Part shown: positions 54,801-64,000 of the stretch, piece by piece
How positions within the stretch are numbered: the first letter of the stretch is position 1
How the letters are laid out: each line of letters opens with the position of its first letter
Origin: Sinotaia quadrata
Lineage: Eukaryota > Mollusca > Gastropoda > Architaenioglossa > Viviparidae
DNA: 64,000 nt
Direction of reading: 5' to 3'
NCBI GenBank assembly: GCA_028829895.1
Contig: CM054184.1
Span: forward strand, 53,613,201-53,677,200
The notes under the pieces: generated by a model
Seen by the model: the letters and a program-made list of their open reading frames with translations, nothing else
The model's database searches: none
Told to the model about the DNA's origin: nothing
Program-made: the position numbers and the translations under genes

Positions 54801-56825
54801 CAAGACTGAACACACTTCTCATGTACCATTTTATGACTTACTTTTATTTTATAAACATATAAAAAGGATTCAAGCCATTGTTTAACAATCTAATATTTCT
54901 AGGTATGTTTGTTGCAAGAACAGGAAAATTTCTAGCACATCTCTTAGTTACACATCTATTAAGTTTATGGCCAAATTGGAACAATTTATTAAATTACAAA
55001 ACAAACTTTTTAAATGGGAATGTTCTAACCTCTTTTCAACTGACTATTGTTCAAAAACTGTACAAGACTTAAAATTCATGAAGTCATTCTCTAGAAGAAA
55101 TTGCTATTCCAACAGTCCAACCAGTCTGTGCAGTGTAAATACTGTTTCAAAGATTTTGACAGTGGTATATCATGACCATCAACAATCAGCATGCCAATCA
55201 TGTGGAATTAAAACTTCACATAGGTGTAAATATTTATAGTTTGATATTTTCTATCTCTGTCTTGCTCTTTCTTTTTTAGTTTTCTGTTCTTTAGAGGATG
55301 TGGAAGTGGGACCAGAAGTAATAAGTGGAAACCACACACACAAAAAATGTACATTGTATTTTAATCCAGGATTGTTATGTTTGTGTGTGTACTTGCTACT
55401 TTGTCTCTTTTAGTAGTCAAAACAATCACTATTCTGTGAGGAGAAAGTTAACTGTTAAAGTTTTTTCCATTTAATTCTTTTGGCACTTAATATTTACAAA
55501 ATCTACTAGAAATAGAAATTAAAAATGAATTAAAAAGGAGTGTCATTCAACATCTTACTACGAGTTAAATATCTTTAATGTTTTAGCTTTCCTTTGCAAT
55601 ACTCAGGATGCTATATAAGTTAATGTTATATAAAAATGAAGGATTCTATTTAGCTGATATAATATGATAGTTCTACAATACTGACATTCTTAAAAAAAAA
55701 ACTTTAAAGTGTTATAAAAAGCAAAGAATAGATTTAATTAGTTAAAGACATATTTCAAATTAATAGTAAATACCTACAGAAAATAACCAATATATGTATT
55801 TTTTAAAATAAAAGACAAAGGTAAGAAGATAAAAATTAAGAAAACAGATTTAAATTCTTTATAAAGATATTAAGATTTGAAATTGATAGTTATAAAGCAA
55901 AATCTTCCAACAAATGGAATTCTATATTAGCAAAAATTGACCAGCATTGAAGAGATATCACTTTAAGATATTTTAACACAAAGTTAAACACAACAATAAA
56001 GCATGGTAAACACTTTTGCATACATATTTTAAATAAATACAAAAACATTGTTAAGAAGTTTTGCACAAAGATTTTGCTTAAAAAATCAAGAACTTGGATA
56101 GTACCATAAAAATACTTTGTACTAAAAAATTAAATTCAGGATTGGAAGTGCATAATGATAGCTCTTTCGTGTCAAAGTTAAATATAAGAAATTAATTTCT
56201 ACATATAAACTACACTATTGCACTTTGAATATAAAAAAAAATAAATTAGAAAACAGCAACTAAAAAAAAGAAAGAAGTAAAATGAAAAGGCAAGTGAATA
56301 ATTAGAGATATATTTGAAAAATAAAACACACTGTTTTAATAATTAATCTATTAAACATAACTACCCATGTTCCATCTGTCAGCATAACTCCTGTGTCAGG
56401 ATCATACTTGATTTTTTCAGTCAGGTGGTATCCTAGTCCCATCATGAAACCTCCTTCTAGCTGCCCAATGTCAATCTCAGGGTTCAGGCTTATGCCCACC
56501 AACATAATAAAACATTTCTTTATATTCAGTTTTGAACCAAAAACAGAAATTCATATAATGAAATTAATGAATGAAGAACTAAATACCTACCTGATCAAAG
56601 TTTTGCTTTGTGTCTGTCCTAAAACTGGTCATGTTGATATATCACAATGTAAAACAGTAGGTGCTTAGTGACAATATAAAAAAGGGAAATTTATAAAATA
56701 GGGCGTGAATTAAAAAAGATGAAGAAAAGTAGGCAGGAAAGTAAAAATGACAATAATAACATAAAGTGTACAGTTATGAAAGAAAACGATATGTAATGTA
56801 ATAAATGTAAAATATTCTATTATAT

Positions 56826-56856
<31 letters not shown>

Positions 56857-59800
56857 TAACAAAGTGTGATGCCAACACCACAAAGTTAATGGGCAACATC
56901 AAATTTGCTGTCTAAGATTTTTTGACGGATTTACGACAGTTTTATTGTGCTGGATCCAAAAATGACATCGGTTTTGTTCAATCAGGTCAACTTTTTTATC
57001 TATTTTTGATCAACGTTTTGATCTATTGCAACATTATTATTTTTTTGTTTGTTTACATGTAAGGGTATTTTCTATTTATATGATGTAAAATTCTTTCTTA
57101 TATCTTTATAAACAAATTATAATTTGTTTTAGATAATTATGAAGAGGTTACATAAGCTAATTTTTGAATAATTGATTAAATTGATATTTTTCTTCTTTAG
57201 GTAATAAAATGGAATCAGCCAGAAGACATCGCAAAAATAAACCCGATGTATTTTGTTACATCTGCAGCGAATTCACTGTTGTTCCTAACAGGAATCCAGT
57301 AATAGGTTTTATAAAGCATGTTTACCATGCTTATTTTGGTATAAAACTTGGTGATCAGGATAAAATTTGGGTGCCACACATTGTATGCAAGACAGAATCT
57401 TTGTTGTTGGACCAAGGGTAAGAAGAGTTGTCTGAAGTTTGGAATTCCTATGGTTTGGAGGGAACCGACAAACATGTCACTGACTGCTACCTCTGCACTA
57501 TTGATGTGATCTTGTACCAGAAATTGCTTGATGTAGTCAGCACACATTGCCACCATACATCAAAGAGTGGAGTGTATTCCTTACACTTACACATTACAGT
57601 AGATACTCCTTGTGTCTACCACAGTCGCAGCAGTTTATAATCAGTAAGCCAGAAGATTAGGTAAAACAAGGAAAGGCCATTTACTCCCTGTAAAATATAA
57701 ACAGGGAACAAATGCTATGTTTCCAGTTTATGGAGTGAGAAGAATAAGATATATGCATAGAGTAGATGAAGAACTTTTATTTAACTAGAGCTTTGGGTAG
57801 GAGATAGTATCATTATTATTGTGGTGTCAATGAACTTGTACGCATTATAACATATATGCATTTTATATATACTGTGCCTTGGACTTGGACAATTGCCGTT
57901 TGACTTGTACCATTTAATTGTTTGCTGCTTTGGTTCTGTCAGTTCAGAGATGGCACTTTATAAAAATAAAATTAACACTATTACAAATAACCTGTGTGTC
58001 TCTTTTTGTGAGTTTGTACAAGTGGCACTTCATGCAGAAGACAAAAAAAAACAACATACATCATCATCATAATCATCATCAGTGTCTTTTAACATTTGCT
58101 TCTGAGAGCAAGATACAAGAAGACACAATTTTAACATTAGATTTTGATTGCAATATTTTTATGTTAGTGAAAAATGTATTTTGCTAACCTTAACCCTAGA
58201 TTTTGATTGCAATATTTTTATGTTAATGAAAAAATGTATTTTGCTAACCTTAACCCTAATCATTTTGATAACAAAATTATCTAATTTTGATCAAATTGCA
58301 TCTTTAGTAAACCAAAGAGAACCCCTTGTACATTAGATTGAGTCACATTTTAAGAACAATGACAAGATACTTAGGGCAATTTCAGTCATAAACAAAAACT
58401 ATAAAAATTTGTGACTCATATTTAGCTGTATATTTGCAAAATAACTCCTTGTAAACACTGAAAACAAATGTTTGTAATTTCATTCAATTTTAAGCTGGAA
58501 CTCTGATTCTGCTCCAATTTAAAGTGAGTTGCCTTAGCATTAATTTTGCCAAAGCCGATTGCATTTATTTTTTATAGCTGAATATGTCAAATACAACATA
58601 CAACTTAAATGTTTTAAATTAAGCTTTAGAATAGACTCTAGAGTCTGCCTACCTGTTTCCACAATCATAAAGCATATCTACACGGTTGATCTGTGATTGT
58701 CCAGTTAATACATCCAGCTCCACTTCAAGGACTGTCGCTGCATATACATTGTAATGGAAACCATACTGGTCATATGGATTGGTGCTGAAAAAGAAATCAG
58801 TGTAAATTTCCTACATTCATAGTCTTGTAAATCAGTGTAAATTTCCTACATTAATAGTCTTGTAAATCAATGGAAAAAAGTATACAAAATAAATACTTGT
58901 TATCTCTGTAATAATATTTTTGTGAACCTTATTGTTAAATACTATTAATTTTTTAAAAGTCTTTTTAACTAAAAAGGCTAATAAAATATAGCAATATGCC
59001 AATTTTGATATAAAAGAGGTGATAAAATTTTAAAGCTCTGAAAGTCTGTTGGTTGCATTTCATATGGAATTTTTCTCAAATATGATTATATATATCAAAT
59101 AAGAACAATAATTTGACCATGCATATTAAAAATAATTAAACCTTGCAATCAGCAATATCAGAGTAATTCTAACATACTAGCTAGAGTAATTATGAAATTA
59201 AAAAAATGTATAATATATATACTATGCATGTGCTGTGAGGTCGATTCCCATTTGAAAACACTCTGTTACCAGCTGCTGCCATGTAGGGTTTTGCAATTTT
59301 TGTTTGATTGGTGCCATTCGGCTTTTAAGTGTTTGACAACACTGTATGACCCCCTGAAATAATAATCACATAAATGCTTATCATTTTATTATAATCATGG
59401 CAACAATTTTGTCAGCACATAAAATAAATATTTTACAAATTTTATTTTATAAAGAAACAGCAGATTAATATGCCAAATGGAAGACTATAACAATTTCTTG
59501 CATACAGTAAGTAATTAATGATGGTGAAATTGACAATATATAGTAGTTCATAATAATTTACCACACCTCAATTCTGCATCCTTTAACAGTTTAAGTCTTA
59601 ATCACCATTTAAGTGTAATCATGGATTTTCATTTACAAGCTTAAAAAATTATGAAGTATAAGTCAGTTACTACTCCCTCAAATAATTGTGTGAGATGGCT
59701 GTACTCCATGTAAAACAGCTGTGTCCATGGTATTGGAAATTTTGTAAGTTACAAATGTTCTCCTTTAGTGCAAGTTCAATATGCATTATGAGTACACAAT

Positions 59801-62800
59801 ACACAACAAAGATTCAACATTTCATTTAAACACTTACATGAACAATAAAGTGAGTACGCCTATTGATGTATGATTAACTTATCTGAGCAGATGGCAGCTT
59901 AATAGAATAACATCAGGTCTTTATAGTAAGACATATTGTGTAAACTGAGTAGATTTCAAAACAAAGAAGAAATCATACAAGCACTATATAACCACTGATT
60001 CAACTACCTTTAAAAGACAAAATAAATCATAATAAGAAGCAAAAGCATATACCTGTGAAAGGCATTGTCTCTATACCTCACTATTCACAGTTCTAACAGA
60101 CAGCAATTCTCTATTTACAGGAGTTCAAGAAACGGAGATCCCAGAGCAAAACTAACACTCTGGTCTCAGAAGAAAAAAAGTTGTAATAATTGTATTTAAT
60201 AATTGTATTAATATACAGAATTAATAAATATTATAATCATAAAGCCTTAATGTATTCTATTTTACAACACAATGAATATAAAAGCAAACATAAAAACCTT
60301 ACCATACAGTTATTCTACTTTACAATACATATAAAAGCAAACATAAAAACCTTACTATACAGTTATTCTACTTTACAATACATATAAAAGCAAACATAAA
60401 AACCTTACCATACAGTTATTCTACTTTACAACACAATGAACATAAAAGCAAACATAAAAACCTTACCATACAGTTATTCTACTTTACAATACATATAAAA
60501 GCAAACATAAAAACCTTACCATAGTTATTCTACTTTACAACACATATAAAAGCAAACATAAAAACCTTACCATACAGTTATTCTACTTTACAATACATAT
60601 AAAAGCAAACATAAAAACCTCACTATACAGTTATTCTATTTTACAATACATATAAAAGCAAACAAAAAACCTTACCATACAGTTATTCTACTTTACAACA
60701 CATATAAAAGCAAACATAAAAACCTTACCATACAGTTAAGTTCACTTGTGATGGATCCACCTGTTGTAATGGAATTGGCATTACTTATGGTAGATCCATT
60801 TTTAACTCTGATTAAAGACATTGGCACACCCAACTCATATGCACATACTTGAGCTGCCTGAAATTAATATATGAGTAAGAATTAAAAATCACAATCATGT
60901 TTTGCTTTTTAAACAAAAATCTTAATCTTAAAACAATTTATATGAAGAAAGCAAAACAACTAGACTACCCCACAGTACACATCACATATTGAATATATTC
61001 ACACTAACATGATTTTAAATAATGCATATTTTTAACACTACCTGCCTCGTTGATACTGAAAAATGTGATCCTCTTCACTCTAGGATCTAAGAGAGATTAC
61101 TTCTAACAAAGGGCACCCTATTGTCCAACTTAAAACTAAACAAAGATTTGCCTCCACCAACCAAATTTGCATATTGGTCTTTCCTTATTTATTAAAAAAT
61201 GCTAACAAGATATAAAGAAATTTTATTTAACTAAAACTGAAAGTAACAAATTGAAATTGAACTGATGAAGTTGGTTTTCTGTAAGTAAATTCAACAGTAC
61301 AATTAAGTACAAAAACAGCATCATAAAAGTAGTCACAAAGGCAAAAGTTCATGTGAATCAATATATAACATTCAAACACAAAAAATAATTCTGGTATTTA
61401 AAACTTAAATATGAATATTAAGCAGTTCAGTTCAATAATTTTATGTGTGCCTGCACAAAGTTTATCATTTGAAAATGAATGTTGTCACAGTTATTTTGTT
61501 TTTCAAAAATTGTAAAGTTCAAAATTCAGTTTGTTTTTCAAAAATACTAAAGTTCACAATTCAGTTTGTTTTTCAAAGACACTAAAGTTTACAGTTCAGT
61601 TCAATTTTCAAAGACACTAAAGTTTACAGTTCAGTTCAATTTTCAAAGACACTAAAGTTGACAGTTCAATTCAAAGACACTCAAGTTTACAGTTCAGTTC
61701 ATTTTTCAAAGACACTAAAGTTTATAGTTTAGTTCATTTTTCAAAGATACTAAAGTTAACAGTTAAGTTTCTTTTTTCACAGTTCAGAGTTTTTTCCAGT
61801 TCAAATGAAATTGACACAGATACAAAGGGAATTCTACAGATGAGTAGGAAATGGAATTTCTTAGAGATTTAAAAGAGGTTAAAATTGAAATCTTCAACAA
61901 TATGTGAGTTGACTTGGCCAATGCTATTCAAAACTTCTTAGGCAAAAAACAAATTCTGTCAGCAGCCCCAAACAATATACAGTAATTGGCCAGTCAAATC
62001 TTGTCTAGAGAAACACATTTTCTCCAAATAAACAGCAAATAGCAGTTTCATCCTCATGCTGAAATAGTGTCATATAATGAGTTAAATCATTCAAAAAACA
62101 CCACACAGGAAAGACAATAAGGCTTGTGGCATATGGAAATATTCCTATAAGTTTATCTATTTCAAACCATTCATTGTCTCTCTCTCTGTCAGACTATCTC
62201 ACATAAACTTTTTTTACCTGTGAAACCAACTTGATTTTAACACATTAACTCAGCCATAAAGAAACACATCAGAAAATAATTAAAGAATTTCTCTCTCAAT
62301 CAACTATTCCAAAGCAAACCTTTTATGTCCACTCTGACCATCTCAAATGCCTTTAGAAAGGACAGGACAATAATAGCAAGTGGCAGCCTGCCTAGACTAT
62401 ATATACACATACATATACAATCTCATTGTTCCTTAATATAAAAGATGGATGTAAGACCTGGGCACACACTTTGGCCTCGTCATGTTTTCTCTCTATTTGG
62501 TCTAAATTTAGGAATGCACTTTCCATTACAAGGGAGATGATTTGTAACTAACAGCTTCCAAAATTCCTCACTAGCATCTTGGTCAATCTACAGAGCTGCA
62601 GGGAAATGTTTTCATTATTCACCAAAACTGGACAAACCTGAGAATGCATTGGTACAAGTTAGATACCAAGAAAGTCTATAGGTAAAATGTCTATCCTGTA
62701 TCCTACCCATGTGTATCCTGGTGCTTTACAAATTTTAAATCTGACTAGTGACACTAGATAGATTTGACCACGTAACACTAAAGGGCTCATTGCCCCAAGA

Positions 62801-63342
62801 GACTTTGCTTAAAGTAACTAACATTCCAACACGTTACTTCTAAACTAGAAAAATGGAGAAGTAACTAACGTTCCAACACGTTTCTCTCACTTCTAACCTA
62901 GAAAAATGGAGAAGTAAATGTATATCACATGAAAAAAATAATGCTACATGCAAATATAACATTACATTTAATTAATTAGAAAATATAATTAATAATGAAA
63001 TAATTATGTCATTTGCAGTTTCTTATTGTCACACTATATTTCAATATATGTTTAAAATGACTATGATATTAAACTAATAAAATATTTCTTTTCTCAACTG
63101 TAATGCACACCTAGTAGGCAAAATGACTAAGAAAAGTGATATGTGTTTTAATATTAAATGAATAGTTCTGTAAATTTAACCTTCGTGTTGATGCCTTGTC
63201 CAACTTCAATTCCACCATGCTGAATAGCAATAGTGCCGTCACTGTGGTAAATAGCGACAATGACTTCAAAGAAACCAGTAGCCCAGGAAATGCCAAATCT
63301 TGTAGGAACTAACGATATTCCACGTTTTTTCCACCTATTTTC
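48730..63342 (-). CDS. Molybdenum hydroxylase (xanthine dehydrogenase/aldehyde oxidase), C-terminal part
   Basis: Eight exons join in phase: 63342-63181, 60857-60729, 59353-59223, 58784-58653, 56488-56365, 54350-54254, 52505-52398 and 48803-48730. They give 318 residues and a TAA stop. They encode the second half of the molybdopterin-binding domain: RWKKRGISLVPTRFGISW, HGGIEVGQGINTK, LEVELDVLTGQSQI, SLNPEIDIGQLEGG and TAGEPPL. The Glu of GEPPL is the catalytic base of the family. The enzyme is a homodimer of about 1,300 residues that oxidises purines or aldehydes with Fe2S2, FAD and molybdenum cofactor. The residues that separate xanthine dehydrogenase from aldehyde oxidase lie in exons right of the window, so the substrate is not decided. 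The C-terminus (DPNQFTFGQ) is shorter than in vertebrate enzymes. Confidence 0.92.
49741..50115. repeat. Minisatellite, 46 bp
   Basis: Eight units with CAGTTCACCATCCTTCCACC and AACAAGACTCTGTGTGTACA, in the last intron of the molybdenum hydroxylase gene. All three frames are open, so the long open frames here are by-products. Confidence 0.95.
50460..50780. repeat. Degenerate minisatellite, about 65 bp
   Basis: Four units with GGTAAATTTATATACAAATG and TAAAA-ACAAG-TTGT. Confidence 0.75.
51250..51370. repeat. Two-copy repeat, about 55 bp
   Basis: Two units with AGCTATTAATTGTATAA and ACATATTTCTGTTGATGAAA. Confidence 0.85.
51371..52397. other. Molybdenum hydroxylase intron, nothing recognised
   Basis: AT-rich with T and G homopolymers near 51735-51760. 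No exon or element is seen. Confidence 0.5.
52398..52505 (-). CDS. Molybdenum hydroxylase exon with the catalytic glutamate
   Basis: Encodes AGEPPLMMASSALFAIKHAI and QQDTFFPL. The GEPPL glutamate is the general base of the reaction in this family. Acceptor ctttcag, donor gtaagt. Confidence 0.92.
52875..52910. repeat. Microsatellite (AAAC)n
   Basis: Six to seven AAAC units inside an A/C-rich tract, in an intron. Confidence 0.9.
53690..53845. repeat. Minisatellite, about 30 bp
   Basis: Five units with CCACTAAATCAAGAGACAGA and CAATAATAC. Confidence 0.85.
54254..54350 (-). CDS. Molybdenum hydroxylase exon
   Basis: Encodes EYKPPLPKEFPVDFRITLL and NPNGVLRSK, the linker before the catalytic glutamate. 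Acceptor tttacaacag, donor gtaaga. Confidence 0.88.
54360..56364. other. Molybdenum hydroxylase intron, nothing recognised
   Basis: AT-rich unique sequence. The small + strand frames at 54878-55239 have no recognisable similarity. Confidence 0.5.
56365..56488 (-). CDS. Molybdenum hydroxylase exon, SLNP-GQLEG motif
   Basis: Encodes SLNPEIDIGQLEGGFMMGLG and KYDPDTGVMLTDGTW. The acceptor (ggcataag) has a weak pyrimidine tract, but the phase and the protein join support it. Donor gtagtt. Confidence 0.88.
56826..56858. repeat. Microsatellite (AT)n
   Basis: About 15 AT units in an intron. Confidence 0.95.
57209..57560 (+). mobile_element. N-terminal part of the same multicopy protein family, decayed
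   Basis: Starts ATG with MESARRHRKNKPDVFCYICS and GFIKHVYHAYFGIKLGDQDK. After a frame change it shows CLKFGIPMVWREPT, then HVTDCYLCTID. The paired cysteines (CYIC, CYLC) suggest zinc binding. It is the beginning of the family whose end is seen at 25330-25962. It lies in an intron of the molybdenum hydroxylase gene, on the opposite strand to that gene. Confidence 0.65.
57568..57740 (+). repeat. Dispersed repeat, copy B
   Basis: Shares the words CCTTACACTTACACATT, CTACCACAGT and CCCTGTAAAATATAA, in the same order and strand, with 19018-19210. It follows directly on the multicopy protein fragment, so it may be part of that element. Confidence 0.6.
58130..58262. repeat. Two-copy repeat, about 60 bp
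   Basis: Two units with TTTTGATTGCAATATTTTTA and ATTTTGCTAACCTTAACCCT. Confidence 0.9.
58653..58784 (-). CDS. Molybdenum hydroxylase exon
   Basis: Encodes NPYDQYGFHYNVYAATVLEV and DVLTGQSQINRVDMLYDCGN, the conserved strand pair before the SLNP motif. Acceptor tttttcag, donor gtaggc. Confidence 0.9.
59223..59353 (-). CDS. Molybdenum hydroxylase exon
   Basis: Encodes GVIQCCQTLKSRMAPIKQKL and TWQQLVTECFQMGIDLTAHA. Acceptor ttatttcag, donor gtatat. It leaves in phase 2. Confidence 0.85.
60225..60728 (-). repeat. Array copying a molybdenum hydroxylase donor, about 53 bp
   Basis: Eight decoy units before the real exon edge, with CCTTACCATACAGTTATTCT and ACAATACATATAAAAGCAAA. On the - strand each reads TAACTGTATG/gtaagg, identical over 16 bases to the real exon end and donor at 60729. 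Confidence 0.95.
60729..60857 (-). CDS. Molybdenum hydroxylase exon
   Basis: Encodes AAQVCAYELGVPMSLIRV and STISNANSITTGGSITSEL, matching the family pattern of a helix followed by a Thr/Asn/Ser-rich cofactor loop. Acceptor taatttcag, donor gtaagg. A minisatellite carrying copies of the donor starts right after it. Confidence 0.9.
60858..63180. other. Molybdenum hydroxylase intron
   Basis: A 35-bp minisatellite at 61490-61790 (eight units with TTTTCAAAGACACTAAAGTT) and a two-unit repeat at 62813-62910 (AAGTAACTAACATTCCAACA). The rest is unique, with no exon recognised. Confidence 0.6.
63181..63342 (-). CDS. Molybdenum hydroxylase exon, GxxxGQG cofactor loop
   Basis: Encodes RWKKRGISLVPTRFGISW and HGGIEVGQGINTK, the loop that contacts the molybdopterin cofactor. 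Acceptor ttctttag, donor gttaaa. It is the most 5' exon of this gene that I can find in the window. Confidence 0.9.
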
Positions 63343-64000
63343 CTAAAGAAATTATAAATGTTGTTTAAGAACATAAATTTAAGTTAAGTATCAGTATGAG
63401 CTAAAACATAGACAAATAAGCTTCATGATTATAAATAACAATATGCAAGAATCTCAGCTAGTTTAGCTGAAAACACTTAAGTAAAATATTGCCAAGCCTC
63501 AATTAAATTGATATTGAACATTTGGTGAGTGCATTCAGACACTTAACCATAAAAGGAAGAAACATTTATACATCACTTGAATAATTTCAAAAGTGATATA
63601 CAATGATATTTATATTATTTTAAATGGTTATCGCCGAACAAAACATTTTATTTGATAGCATGTATACCAATATGTTACAAATACTTTTGCCATTTCCCAT
63701 ATTTCTCACTATTTATATGAATATTATATGCATATATAGTGTATTTTTCTTGTTATTAATGCTTATAATTTGGCTCTGTTTATATTAATATTATATGCAT
63801 GCAATGTAGTGTATTTTTTCTTGCTATTAATGCTTATAATTTGGCTCTGTTTAAAGTAGATGCCATGCTCTGCACGTTAAGTGCAACACTAATGAAAGTC
63901 AGTGTAGATTGTTTTCCTTAAATTTTGATTGTAGAGAAACAACTCACTAAAGTGTCAGCCATGATAAAAGATTAGCATTTGTTGCTTAGAATTTCAAGGG
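63343..64000. other. Molybdenum hydroxylase intron reaching the window edge
   Basis: Contains a two-copy repeat of about 65 bp (63719-63852, with TTAATGCTTATAATTTGGCT). The next upstream exon is not in the window. Confidence 0.6.

Noticed and set aside
55700..56300. Search for an extra molybdenum hydroxylase exon in the long introns
   Set aside because: The exons already found join in frame with the expected motif order, so no missing coding piece is required here.

Overview
This is nuclear DNA from an animal, not from a bacterium or phage. It is AT-rich, with short exons, GT-AG introns of up to several kilobases, long decayed minisatellite arrays and transposon fossils. The best-recognised proteins and the intron style suggest a mollusc, perhaps a gastropod, but that is inference; the sequence itself proves only a metazoan.

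Three host genes are supported. (1) On the + strand, 2069-7508, are the last three coding exons of a gene I cannot name. It starts left of the window. (2) On the - strand, 39008 to 22348, is a complete JMJD7 (JmjC lysyl hydroxylase) gene in eight coding exons. All splice phases fit and the product is 316 residues. (3) On the - strand, 63342 to 48730, are the last eight coding exons of a molybdenum hydroxylase (xanthine dehydrogenase/aldehyde oxidase). It encodes the C-terminal molybdopterin domain and starts right of the window. Genes 1 and 2 converge on a 15 kb spacer. Genes 2 and 3 are tandem on the - strand, about 9.7 kb apart. No functional link between them is visible.

The spacer at 7.5-22.3 kb holds minisatellites and a transposon cluster (10.5-16.7 kb). 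Two damaged copies of a hAT DNA transposon are interleaved with two damaged copies of a retroelement gag-protease region. The two halves look like one duplicated segment that later lost complementary pieces. Other fossils are two opposite halves of one multicopy protein family (25.3-25.96 kb and 57.2-57.56 kb), a Ty3/gypsy reverse transcriptase-RNase H remnant (45.2-45.76 kb), and a hAT-type MITE with a perfect 8-bp target duplication (42043-42509).

The most unusual feature is the relation between minisatellites and splice sites. At many exon edges, mostly in JMJD7 but also in the other two genes, the adjacent intron is a tandem array. Its repeat unit contains a copy of that splice site, often with exon bases (from about 6 to about 60 nt). 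The arrays thus hold rows of near-perfect decoy donors or acceptors next to the real one. I know of no established name for this pattern and report it as the main candidate for something undescribed.
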